In this document: positions 7,071 to 14,015 of the stretch, piece after piece
Position numbering within the stretch: the first letter of the stretch is position 1
How the letters are laid out: each line of letters opens with the position of its first letter
Source of the DNA: an uncultured Erysipelotrichaceae bacterium
GTDB taxonomy: Bacteria > Bacillota_I > Bacilli_A > RF39 > UBA660
NCBI GenBank assembly: GCA_902795845.1
Contig: CADBMU010000016.1
Span: forward strand, 1-15,245
Length of the DNA: 15,245 nt
Direction: 5' to 3'
Notes under the pieces: generated by a model
What the model saw: the letters and a program-made list of their open reading frames with translations, nothing else
What the model was told of the DNA's origin: nothing
Databases searched by the model: none
Program-made: the position numbers and the translations under genes

Positions 7071-8074
7071 TGATAAAAGTAGCAATAAATGGTTTTGGAA
7101 GAATAGGAAGAATAGCATTTAGAGAAATGATTTTAAGTGAAGATTTTGATATTGTAGCAATTAATGATTTAACAGATGCTGAAGAATTATCATACTTATT
7201 AAGATATGATACAAATCATCGTAGTTTTCATGAAGATAAAATAACTTATGAAAATGATGAGATTATAATTAATAATAAAAAGAGAATAAAAGTATATGCA
7301 AAAAAAGATCCAGAAGAATTACCATGGAAAGAATTAAATATTGATTTAGTATTAGAGTGCACAGGACTATTTACTGATTATGATAATGCTTATAAACATA
7401 TTAAAGCTGGTGCTAAAAAAGTCATAATATCTGCTCCTGGTAAGGGTGAAATGAAAACCATTGTTTATAATGTAAACAGTGATATTTTAGATAAGAGTGA
7501 AGAAGTTATCTCAGCAGCATCTTGTACAACTAACTGTCTTGCTCCAGTATTAAAAGTTATTAATGATAATAATAAAATAGTTAAAGGATTTATGACAACA
7601 GTTCATGCATATACTAATGATCAAGCAACACTTGATATAGCACATAAAAAAGGTTATAAACAAAGAAGAGGGAGAGCTTGTGCTATGAATATAGTTCCAG
7701 CAAGTACTGGGGCTGCAAAAGCCATTGGCAAGGTAATTCCTGAACTTAAAAATAAATTAGATGGAACAGCATTTAGAGTACCAGTTAGTGATGGATCAGT
7801 TATTGACGTAACACTTGAATTAAAAAATAAAATTAGTGTTGAAGAAATAAATAAATTATTAGAAGATAATCAAAATGAAACATTAAAATTTACTATGGAT
7901 CCAATTGTATCTAGTGATATCTTGGGTAAAAAATGTGGAGCTCTAGTAGATGGAATGCTTACAAATATTGTTGAATCTAATGGTAAACAACTAGTAAAAA
8001 TAGTAGCTTGGTATGATAATGAACTAGGTTATACTTGTCAAATGTTAAGAACTGCTAGATGTTTATTTGAATAA
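7070..8074 (+). CDS. gap: Glyceraldehyde-3-phosphate dehydrogenase (NAD-type, glycolytic)
   Basis: This enzyme oxidises and phosphorylates glyceraldehyde 3-phosphate to 1,3-bisphosphoglycerate, making NADH. The 334-residue length is typical. The Rossmann motif INGFGRIGR opens the protein. INDLTDAEELSYLL carries Asp33 at the adenosine-ribose position, which favours NAD over NADP and so the catabolic GapA type. The active site SCTTNCLAP gives the nucleophile Cys152, with partner His179 in TTVHAYTNDQ. PASTGAAKAIG, FRVPVSDGSV and WYDNELGYT complete the catalytic and phosphate-binding regions. An AAAGGTG ribosome binding site lies in the end of the preceding gene, and the start overlaps that stop by one base. 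pgk follows after 21 bases. Confidence 0.97.
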   Translation: MIKVAINGFGRIGRIAFREMILSEDFDIVAINDLTDAEELSYLLRYDTNHRSFHEDKITYENDEIIINNKKRIKVYAKKDPEELPWKELNIDLVLECTGLFTDYDNAYKHIKAGAKKVIISAPGKGEMKTIVYNVNSDILDKSEEVISAASCTTNCLAPVLKVINDNNKIVKGFMTTVHAYTNDQATLDIAHKKGYKQRRGRACAMNIVPASTGAAKAIGKVIPELKNKLDGTAFRVPVSDGSVIDVTLELKNKISVEEINKLLEDNQNETLKFTMDPIVSSDILGKKCGALVDGMLTNIVESNGKQLVKIVAWYDNELGYTCQMLRTARCLFE

Positions 8075-8095
8075 TAAAAAAAGGGAGGTATTATT

Positions 8096-9307
8096 ATGTT
8101 TAAAACTCTAAGAAACACTGATGTTAAAAATAAACGTGTTGTTTTAAGATGTGATTTAAACGTTCCAATTAAAGATGGATTTATACTAGATGATTCTAAG
8201 ATTAAAGCAAGTCTTGAAACAATTAATTACTTGATAGAAAATGACTGTAAAATAATAATACTAAGTCATTTAGGAAAAGTTAAAACTAAAGCAGACAAAG
8301 CTAAAAATAGCTTAGAACCAGTTTATAATAGATTAAGAGAATTACTTAAAAGAGAAATATATTTTTCAAGAGAAACAAGAGCAGTTAATTTATATATGCA
8401 AGTAGAATCAATGCTTCCAAAAGATGTTTTATTATTAGAAAATACCCGCTTTGAAGATTTAAATGGTAACTTAGAAAGTGGTTGTGATCCACAGTTATCA
8501 ATGTATTGGGCTTCTTTATGTGATGTCTTTGTTATGGATGCTTTTGGTACAAGTCATCGTAAACATGCATCAACATACGGTATTAGTAAATATGTACCTA
8601 GTTGCATTGGGTTTCTTGTAGAAAAAGAATTAACATGTCTAGATAAATTTGTAATTAATGGTAAAAGACCTCTTACTATAGTAATGGGTGGAGCTAAAAT
8701 AGAAGATAAAATCGGTTTAATTGAAAAATTCTTGGATAAATGTGATTATCTATTACTAACTGGAGGTATAGCTAATACTTTCTTAAAAGTTTTAAACATT
8801 AATATCGGTGCATCACTTTGTTCTAAAAACCCTGAAATTTTAGAAAAAGTAAAAAATATGCTTTTAAATTATCGTGATAAAATAATGCTTCCTCTTGATG
8901 TAATCGTAGCAAATACATATGATGAAAATTATGTAAAATATAAAAGATTAAATGAACTTGATGAAAATGATATTATTTTAGATTGTGGTAATAAAACTAT
9001 TGAAAAATATAAAACTGCTATTGATAAGAGTGAAACTGTATTTGTTAATGGTACAATGGGAAAATATGAGGATATTAGATTTGCTAACGGTACTAAAGAA
9101 TTTTTAAGAATGCTTTCATTAAGCAATAAAATATTAGTTGCTGGTGGTGGGGATAGTGTAAGTGCAATAAATAATTTTGGATACACTAATGCTTTTACTT
9201 ATCTTTCAAGTGGTGGCGGCGCAACTTTAGAATATTTAACAACTAATAAACTACCTGGTCTTGAAGGAATTGATGAGGATGATGAAGTTGAAGTACTTGA
9301 TATGTAA
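8096..9307 (+). CDS. pgk: Phosphoglycerate kinase, with several non-consensus active-site residues
   Basis: PGK transfers phosphate from 1,3-bisphosphoglycerate to ADP. At 403 residues the length is normal. Conserved parts are RCDLNVP (Asp20, Asn22), ENTRFED (Arg118), DAFGTSHRKHAS, GGAKIEDKI (Lys201, Lys205), TGGIANTFL, AGGGDSVSAI and SSGGGATLEYL. Departures from the usual sequence are SHLGK in place of SHLGR (Lys61 at a 3-phosphoglycerate-binding arginine), VNGTMGKYE (317-325) in place of WNGPMGVFE, and LDCGNKT in place of LDIGPKT; the nucleotide-binding Glu325 is kept. The C-terminus is an acidic tail (EGIDEDDEVEVLDM) whose codons overlap the start of tpi. A strong GGGAGGT lies 6 bases before the ATG. 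Function is near certain, since no other pgk is in the block. Confidence 0.95.
   Translation: MFKTLRNTDVKNKRVVLRCDLNVPIKDGFILDDSKIKASLETINYLIENDCKIIILSHLGKVKTKADKAKNSLEPVYNRLRELLKREIYFSRETRAVNLYMQVESMLPKDVLLLENTRFEDLNGNLESGCDPQLSMYWASLCDVFVMDAFGTSHRKHASTYGISKYVPSCIGFLVEKELTCLDKFVINGKRPLTIVMGGAKIEDKIGLIEKFLDKCDYLLLTGGIANTFLKVLNINIGASLCSKNPEILEKVKNMLLNYRDKIMLPLDVIVANTYDENYVKYKRLNELDENDIILDCGNKTIEKYKTAIDKSETVFVNGTMGKYEDIRFANGTKEFLRMLSLSNKILVAGGGDSVSAINNFGYTNAFTYLSSGGGATLEYLTTNKLPGLEGIDEDDEVEVLDM
9264..9269 (+). promoter_or_regulatory. Ribosome binding site AAGGAA inside pgk that decides the tpi start
   Basis: AAGGAA is 9 bases from the ATG at 9279, 12 from the ATG at 9282 and only 3 from the ATG at 9273. 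Alignment of the first strand to other TIMs (Asn of the NxK motif near residue 9-10) also favours 9279 or 9282 over the far-upstream TTG at 9261. Confidence 0.55.
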
Positions 9308-9962
9308 CCATAAAAATAAATTAACATACAATGAATTAAAGAAGTATACTAATAGACTTAAAAACATAGATACTTCAAAAGTTAAATTTATAGTATGTCC
9401 ATCATTACCTTATATTTATAACTTCATAGATTATGAATTATGTAGTCAAGATATATCACAATATGAAGAAGTAATTACGGGAGAAACTACTGGTAAACAG
9501 TTAAAAGAACTTTTAATAAAATATGTTTTAATTGGGCATGCTGAGAGAAGAAAGTATTTAAAAGAAAATAATGAAGTTTTAATACGTAAAATTAAGATGG
9601 CTAATAAAAATGATATAAAAGTAATATACTGTGTAACAGAAGAAGAAAGTGATTTGGATAGTGCAAAAAGAAAAATTAAAGAATATATAGACAGTGTAAA
9701 TTTATATTTAAAAGATGATGCAATAATCGCATATGAACCAATCTGGGCGATTGGTAACGATTTAGAACTAGATTATAATTATATAAACGAGATAATATCT
9801 TATATAAAAGAACTTACAAATAAAGAAGTAATTTATGGTGGAAGTGTAAATGAGAAAAATATAGATAATTTTATAAATAATCCGCAAATTGAAGGATTTT
9901 TAATTTCAAATTCAGGACTTGATTTAGACAAATTATCACAAATTATTAATAAAATGTCATAA
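9279..9962 (+). CDS. tpiA: Triosephosphate isomerase, short and divergent
   Basis: TIM interconverts dihydroxyacetone phosphate and glyceraldehyde 3-phosphate. From ATG 9279 the protein is 227 residues, about 20 short of the usual 250. The catalytic triad is present: Lys12 in ICNHKNK, His87 in VLIGHAERR and Glu153 in IIAYEPIWAIG. YGGSVNEKNI marks strand 7. Two unusual points stand out. The N-terminal GNWKMN is CNHKNK here, so the conserved Trp is His. The strand-8 phosphate loop, normally GGAS, reads SNSG (about 210-213), losing the two glycines that grip the substrate phosphate. The start overlaps the pgk end by about 29 bases, so translation is probably coupled; ATG 9282 is the alternative start. 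Enzyme identity is well supported by the triad and the operon. Confidence 0.9.
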   Translation: MMKLKYLICNHKNKLTYNELKKYTNRLKNIDTSKVKFIVCPSLPYIYNFIDYELCSQDISQYEEVITGETTGKQLKELLIKYVLIGHAERRKYLKENNEVLIRKIKMANKNDIKVIYCVTEEESDLDSAKRKIKEYIDSVNLYLKDDAIIAYEPIWAIGNDLELDYNYINEIISYIKELTNKEVIYGGSVNEKNIDNFINNPQIEGFLISNSGLDLDKLSQIINKMS

Positions 9963-9969
9963 TTCGACA
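9963..9969 (-). promoter_or_regulatory. Perfect Spo0A-box heptamer upstream of spo0A
   Basis: The minus strand reads TGTCGAA, the classical B. subtilis 0A-box core, preceded by a T tract (TTTTTTTGTCGAA). It begins immediately after the tpi stop codon and about 114 bases before the spo0A start. The Spo0A DNA-recognition helix encoded next door is conserved, so the same box specificity is expected. Autoregulation is inferred. Confidence 0.6.
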
Positions 9970-9982
9970 AAAAAATGTGTAA

Positions 9983-10000
9983 AGTGACAACGAGTGACAA
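9983..10000 (+). repeat. Tandem AGTGACAA repeat, 10-bp period
   Basis: AGTGACAA occurs at 9983-9990 and 9993-10000, separated by CG, so the units are exactly one helical turn apart. The GACAA core also ends the Spo0A box 20 bp upstream (9966-9970), placing three TTGTC-type cores (minus strand) on the same DNA face. The second copy overlaps the terminator stem. Confidence 0.6.
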
Positions 10001-10029
10001 AATAAATTCTAGTATTTTGTCTTTTTTTT
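9996..10029 (+). terminator. Intrinsic terminator after tpi
   Basis: A 9-bp perfect stem (GACAAAATA / TATTTTGTC) with an 8-base loop is followed by eight T at 10022-10029. It separates the eno-to-tpi transcript from spo0A. Confidence 0.85.
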
Positions 10030-10032
10030 ACT

Positions 10033-10038
10033 TATAAT
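10033..10038 (+). promoter_or_regulatory. -10 box of a putative spo0A promoter
   Basis: A perfect TATAAT lies 3 bases after the terminator T tract and 44 bases before the spo0A ATG. The hexamer 17 bases upstream, TAGTAT, is a poor -35, as expected of a promoter that needs an activator. A TTTTGTCTTTT element (10015-10025) just upstream loosely resembles a 0A box. Confidence 0.5.
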
Positions 10039-10082
10039 GAAGAAGTAGTGCAGAAAATATTATAGAAAAGGAAAGAAAAATC

Positions 10083-10847
10083 ATGTCAAAGAAAATTAAT
10101 GTACTTATGATTGATGATAATGAATATATCGTTAACAAAGTAAAACAGTATTTTAGTAAACATGAAGTAATTGATTTAGTATTAACTGCAGTAAACGGAA
10201 AAGATGGATTGGATTTAATTATCAATGAAAAAGATAAATATGATCTAATTCTAATGGATCTAATAATGCCAGAAATAGATGGAATAGCAATATTAGAAAA
10301 GATGAAAGAAAACAATATTCAAAAACATGTAATAATATTAACAAGTTATAAAAAAGAGTATACAGTAAAAGCTGTATCAGAATATAACATTGATTATTAT
10401 ATGTTAAAACCATTTAATCTAGAATCTCTAGAAAAAAGAATATTAGAAATTATGAATGTAAAAGAAAGAAAAGTTTCTGATAAAGAAATGGATTTACGTA
10501 TTAAAATTTCTGATATGTTACACACTCTTGGAGTGCCATCTCATATTAGAGGATACCAATATATTCGTGATGGAATAGTTATGATGTATGAAGAACCAGA
10601 TATGTTAAAAGGAATTACAAAAGAAGTATATCCAGAACTTGCACTTAAATATAACACTACAACATCAAGAGTAGAAAGAGCAATAAGACATGCTATTGAA
10701 GTTAGTTGGTCACGAGGAGATTATCAACTAATGGATAAATATTTTGGTAACAGTATTGATTATGATAAAAGCAAACCTACAAATGCTGAATTTATTATTA
10801 CTTTAACTGATAGATTAAGATTAGACAACAAAGTCGTGATGATATAA
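10083..10847 (+). CDS. spo0A: Stage 0 sporulation protein A, response regulator
   Basis: Spo0A is the phosphorelay-controlled transcription factor that commits Firmicutes to sporulation. The 254-residue protein has an N-terminal receiver domain (about 4-122) with acidic pocket Asp11/Asp12, phosphoacceptor Asp59 in LILMDLIMP, Thr87/Ser88 in IILTSY and Lys109 in YMLKP. A linker at about 123-136 leads to the C-terminal DNA-binding domain, which has the Spo0A-specific sequences HTLGVPSHIRGYQY, TTSRVERAIRHAIEV (recognition helix region) and KPTNAEFIITLTDRLRL. These match B. subtilis Spo0A far better than any generic response regulator. The ribosome binding site is AAGGA, 10 bases before the ATG. 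The gene sits between tpi and gpmI, with its own leader holding a 0A box and a terminator on each side. No partner kinase or phosphotransferase is in the window. Confidence 0.95.
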   Translation: MSKKINVLMIDDNEYIVNKVKQYFSKHEVIDLVLTAVNGKDGLDLIINEKDKYDLILMDLIMPEIDGIAILEKMKENNIQKHVIILTSYKKEYTVKAVSEYNIDYYMLKPFNLESLEKRILEIMNVKERKVSDKEMDLRIKISDMLHTLGVPSHIRGYQYIRDGIVMMYEEPDMLKGITKEVYPELALKYNTTTSRVERAIRHAIEVSWSRGDYQLMDKYFGNSIDYDKSKPTNAEFIITLTDRLRLDNKVVMI

Positions 10848-10862
10848 ATTGTCTTTTTTTTT
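10823..10862 (+). terminator. Probable terminator after spo0A
   Basis: AGACAA (10823-10828) can pair with TTGTCT (10849-10854) across a 20-base loop, followed by a total of nine T to 10862. The stem is short, and the stop codon lies in the loop. The T run is the main evidence. The right arm is also the -35 of the next promoter. Confidence 0.5.
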
Positions 10863-10877
10863 ATCTTGTGGTATTAT
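10849..10877 (+). promoter_or_regulatory. Extended -10 promoter for gpmI
   Basis: TTGTCT (10849-10854), a 17-base spacer and TATTAT (10872-10877), with TGG directly before the -10 (10869-10871). The start would be near 10884, leaving a leader of about 16 bases with AAGGA. The -35 begins 2 bases after the spo0A stop. Confidence 0.72.
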
Positions 10878-10899
10878 CTTTTTGTAAGGAAAATGATAT

Positions 10900-12405
10900 A
10901 TGAAAAAGATTATAACAGTAATTTTAGACGGGTTTGGTTACCGAAAAGAAACACATGGTAATGCTATTTTAAGTGCAGTACCAAATAACTTCAATGAACT
11001 TATGAAAAAGTATCCTCATACTACATTGTATGCATCAGAAGAATATGTTGGACTTACAAAAGGCCAATTTGGTAATAGTGAAGTTGGACATGAAACAATT
11101 GGCGCCGGTAGAAAAATAAAACAAAATGAGACTTTGATTAATGAATTTTTAGCTAATGATATTAAAGAGAATGAAGAATTTTTAAATATGGTAAGTTATA
11201 TTAAAGAAACTGAAAAACCAGTTCATATTATGGGATTATTTTCAAATGGAAGTGTTCATTCTTCAATGTATCACTTTTTAACTCTTTATGATCGTTTAGT
11301 AGAAGTTGGTATAAAGAATATTAATTTTAATTTAATTACTGATGGAAGAGATACAAAAGTTAATGTAGCATATGATTTTATTAAAGTTTTAGAAGATAAA
11401 ATTAAAGATAATAAAGAAGCAACAATATCAAGTATTTGTGGTAGATATTATGCTATGGATAGAGATTCAAATTTTGATAGAATTAAAGATTACTATAATT
11501 TAATTTGTAATGGCCGTGGTGTTAAAACAGATAATATTAAAGATATGTTAGATAAATGTTATAAGAAAAAAATAACTGATGAATTTATTCCACCACTTCT
11601 TACTTTAAACTATCGTAAAATTAAAGATGGTGATGTAGTAATATGGATGAATTATCGTAATGACCGTTCACGTCAAATAATGCAAGCTTTAACTAATCCA
11701 AATTATAGTGAATTTAAAACAAATAATTTAGAAAATGCTAAAGTTTATAGTTTCTTACCTATAGGTAAAAATATAAATACTAAGACTTTTTTAACTCCTA
11801 CTGTAATTAATAATCCATTAGGTATATATTTATCAAAACTAGGACTTACTCAAGCAAGAATAGCTGAAACTGAAAAATATGCCCATGTTACATATTTCTT
11901 TGATGGTGGATTTAATGGCTCTTTAGAAGGATGTAGTAAATTTTTAATTCCTTCACCAGATGTTGCAACATATGATTTAAAACCACAAATGAGTGCTGTA
12001 GAAATAACGAAAAAAGCCATTGCTTGTATGGAAAAAGATATTGATTTTATATTTATAAATTATGCTAATTGTGATATGGTTGGTCATACAGGTAATTATG
12101 ATGCTACAGTAAAAGCTGTAATGGCAGTAGATTTATGTTTAGGAAAACTAGTAGAAGAAGCTCTAAATAATTTTTATAAAGTAATTATACTTGCTGATCA
12201 TGGTAATGCTGATATAATGCTTGATGATAATAATGAAGTAGTAACAACTCATACATTATCTAAAGTACCATTTATAATAACAGATAAAAATGTTAAATTA
12301 AAAGAAAGTGGTGACTTAACAAATGTAGCACCAACTATCTTAGATTATATGGATATATCTAGACCTTTAGAAATGCAAGATACAGCAAGCTTATTAGAAG
12401 AATAA
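10900..12405 (+). CDS. gpmI: 2,3-bisphosphoglycerate-independent phosphoglycerate mutase
   Basis: GpmI interconverts 3- and 2-phosphoglycerate through a phosphoserine intermediate, with two Mn ions. The 501-residue length fits the family. Metal ligands and catalytic residues are in place: Asp10 (VILDGFGY), nucleophile Ser60 in GQFGNSEVGH, His120 (NGSVHSS), the TDGRDT loop (148-152), GRYYAMDRD (181-189), NYRNDRSRQI (251-260), Asp392 and His396 (NCDMVGHTG), Asp433/His434 (ADHGNAD) and His451. Small departures from consensus are NYRNDRS for NFRPDRA and NCDMVGH for NPDMVGH. The first ATG in the leader (10893) is out of frame; AAGGA is 9 bases before the chosen ATG. It has its own promoter and is followed after 10 bases by the PduL-like gene. 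It completes the path from triose phosphate to phosphoenolpyruvate in this block. Confidence 0.96.
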   Translation: MKKIITVILDGFGYRKETHGNAILSAVPNNFNELMKKYPHTTLYASEEYVGLTKGQFGNSEVGHETIGAGRKIKQNETLINEFLANDIKENEEFLNMVSYIKETEKPVHIMGLFSNGSVHSSMYHFLTLYDRLVEVGIKNINFNLITDGRDTKVNVAYDFIKVLEDKIKDNKEATISSICGRYYAMDRDSNFDRIKDYYNLICNGRGVKTDNIKDMLDKCYKKKITDEFIPPLLTLNYRKIKDGDVVIWMNYRNDRSRQIMQALTNPNYSEFKTNNLENAKVYSFLPIGKNINTKTFLTPTVINNPLGIYLSKLGLTQARIAETEKYAHVTYFFDGGFNGSLEGCSKFLIPSPDVATYDLKPQMSAVEITKKAIACMEKDIDFIFINYANCDMVGHTGNYDATVKAVMAVDLCLGKLVEEALNNFYKVIILADHGNADIMLDDNNEVVTTHTLSKVPFIITDKNVKLKESGDLTNVAPTILDYMDISRPLEMQDTASLLEE

Positions 12406-12415
12406 AGAGGATATA

Positions 12416-12973
12416 ATGAAAATAAAAGTGGGTGTAAGTAATAGACATATTCATCTTACAGAAGATGCTTATCGTCTATTATTTGAAAAAAATTTAACTA
12501 AGAAAAGTGATTTATCTCAACCCGGACAATTTTCTAGTGAAGAAGTTTTAACTATTGAAGCTAATGGTAAAAAAATTGATAATGTCAGAATTGTTGGGCC
12601 ATTTAGAAAATACAATCAAGTAGAAATTTCAAGAAGAGATGCTAGGTTTCTTGGTATAAATCCTCCTGTTAGAAAAAGTGGCGATTTAAAAGATGCTTGT
12701 GATATAATCATTTCTAATGAACAAGGAAGATATAAATTAAAAGATTGTTGTATAATAGCTAATCGTCATGTTCATATAAGTAATTCTTATGCTAAAGAAT
12801 TAAGATTAAAAGATAATGATGAGGTAAAAATTGTGATACCTAAAGATAAAGGTGGAATAGTTAAAGCTTTTATTAAAACAAGTGATGACGCGGTATTAGA
12901 GCTTCATATTGATACTGATGATGCTAATGCTTTTAATTTAAATACAGGGGATGAGGTTGAGTTAATATTATGA
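12416..12973 (+). CDS. PduL-type phosphotransacylase (phosphate acyltransferase)
   Basis: PduL-family enzymes exchange CoA and phosphate on acetyl or propionyl groups and are unrelated to classical Pta. The 185-residue protein has the duplicated metal-binding motif: NRHIHLT with His11 and His13 in the first half and NRHVHIS with His118 and His120 in the second. SQPGQF (34-39), GPFRKYNQVEIS, PPVRKSGD and ELHIDTDDANA (with His164) are also family signatures. No N-terminal extension or encapsulation peptide precedes the core, so this is a free cytosolic enzyme rather than a microcompartment one. In this glycolytic setting the likely role is acetyl-CoA to acetyl phosphate for acetate-linked ATP formation; propionyl-CoA cannot be excluded. 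AGAGG lies 5 bases before the ATG. The stop overlaps the dus start as ATGA. Confidence 0.9.
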   Translation: MKIKVGVSNRHIHLTEDAYRLLFEKNLTKKSDLSQPGQFSSEEVLTIEANGKKIDNVRIVGPFRKYNQVEISRRDARFLGINPPVRKSGDLKDACDIIISNEQGRYKLKDCCIIANRHVHISNSYAKELRLKDNDEVKIVIPKDKGGIVKAFIKTSDDAVLELHIDTDDANAFNLNTGDEVELIL

Positions 12974-13950
12974 GTTTTAAAATAGGTAATGTTGAAATAA
13001 AAAATCAAGTTGTAATGGCTCCAATGGCAGGATTTTCTAATACATCTTATAGGACGATCATTAAAGAAATGGGTGCAGGTCTTATATTTGCTGAAATGGT
13101 AAGTGATAAAGCTATTTGTTTTGATAATGAAAAAACAATGAAGATGTTAAAAATGCGTGACAGTGAAAGACCTATTGCACAACAAATATTTGGTAGTGAT
13201 ATCAAATCTTTTGTTAAAGCGGCTAAAATTATTGAAGAAAAAATGCATCCAGATATTATCGATATAAACATGGGTTGTCCTGTGCCTAAAGTTGCTTTGA
13301 AAAATCAAGCAGGAAGTGCTCTTTTAAAAGATCCAAATAAAATATTTGAAATAGTGTCTGCAGTAGTTAAAACTGTAAATGTACCTGTTACGGTAAAAAT
13401 TAGAAGTGGTTGGGATAGTAATCATATAAATGCTTGTGAAGTGGCTAAAGTCATAGAACGTGCTGGAGCTAGTGCTATTACAATTCATGCAAGAACTAGA
13501 AGTCAAGGATATAGCGGAGAAGCTGACTGGAATATTATTAAGAAAGTTAAAGAGAGTGTAAGTATTCCAGTTATAGGTAATGGTGATGTAACAAGTTATT
13601 TAAAAGCAAAAGAAATGTTAGACGAAACTCACTGCGATGCAGTTATGGTTGGAAGAGGATGTCTTGGTAATCCTTGGTTAATTAAAGAAATAGTAGAATA
13701 CTTAGATACTGGTAAAACTCCAGAGAAAGTTTCTTTAGAAGAAAAAATAGAAATGATAAAAAGACATTATAATTTATTAAAACAAGATAAGAATGAAAAA
13801 ACAGCTCTTTTAGAAATGCGTACTAATATTTTATATTATTTTTCTGGTATGCCTAATAGTAAAGAATATAAAATTAAAGTATGTAAGTGTCAAACTGAAG
13901 AAGAATTATTTAATTTATTAGATCAATATTTAAATGAAAATAAACAGTAA
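12970..13950 (+). CDS. dus: tRNA dihydrouridine synthase, DusB-like
   Basis: Dus enzymes are FMN- and NADPH-dependent reductases that make dihydrouridine in the tRNA D-loop. The 326-residue length is typical. An FMN-binding TIM barrel begins with VVMAPMAGFSNTSYR. The catalytic Cys103 is in INMGCPVPKV, followed by KNQAGSALL. VKIRSGW, ITIHARTRSQGYSG, VIGNGDV and VMVGRGCLGNPW are the flavin and substrate motifs. The C-terminal helical domain (about 245-326) carries the usual MRTNILYYFSGMP. The start overlaps the preceding stop by four bases (ATGA), so it is translationally coupled to the PduL-like gene. The exact uridine modified cannot be read from sequence, and the DusB-like label rests on overall resemblance. 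Confidence 0.93.
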   Translation: MSFKIGNVEIKNQVVMAPMAGFSNTSYRTIIKEMGAGLIFAEMVSDKAICFDNEKTMKMLKMRDSERPIAQQIFGSDIKSFVKAAKIIEEKMHPDIIDINMGCPVPKVALKNQAGSALLKDPNKIFEIVSAVVKTVNVPVTVKIRSGWDSNHINACEVAKVIERAGASAITIHARTRSQGYSGEADWNIIKKVKESVSIPVIGNGDVTSYLKAKEMLDETHCDAVMVGRGCLGNPWLIKEIVEYLDTGKTPEKVSLEEKIEMIKRHYNLLKQDKNEKTALLEMRTNILYYFSGMPNSKEYKIKVCKCQTEEELFNLLDQYLNENKQ

Positions 13951-13966
13951 AGTATAATTTAAATAG

Positions 13967-13995
13967 TAGAAATTTTAAATAAAATTATATATAAT
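13967..13995 (+). promoter_or_regulatory. Putative promoter for the small membrane protein cluster
   Basis: TAGAAA (4 of 6 to TTGACA), a 17-base spacer and a perfect TATAAT at 13990-13995. A second TATAAT lies at 13953-13958 right after the dus stop, with a poorer -35. No terminator is visible between dus and this site, so read-through from gpmI is also possible. Confidence 0.5.
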
Positions 13996-14015
13996 AAAAA
14001 TGATGAGGTGAAAGA

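Noticed and set aside
8929..9186. Minus-strand open frame within pgk
   Set aside because: Antisense shadow of conserved PGK sequence with low-complexity composition.
10028..10413. Minus-strand open frames opposite the spo0A receiver domain
   Set aside because: Hydrophobic composition arises from antisense reading of AT-rich receiver codons; no start signals.
12416..12973. Bacterial microcompartment locus around the PduL-like gene
   Set aside because: No shell proteins, no encapsulation peptide and no diol or ethanolamine genes are present in the window.
13047..13506. Minus-strand open frames within dus
   Set aside because: Both lie fully opposite a conserved Dus coding region and lack start signals.
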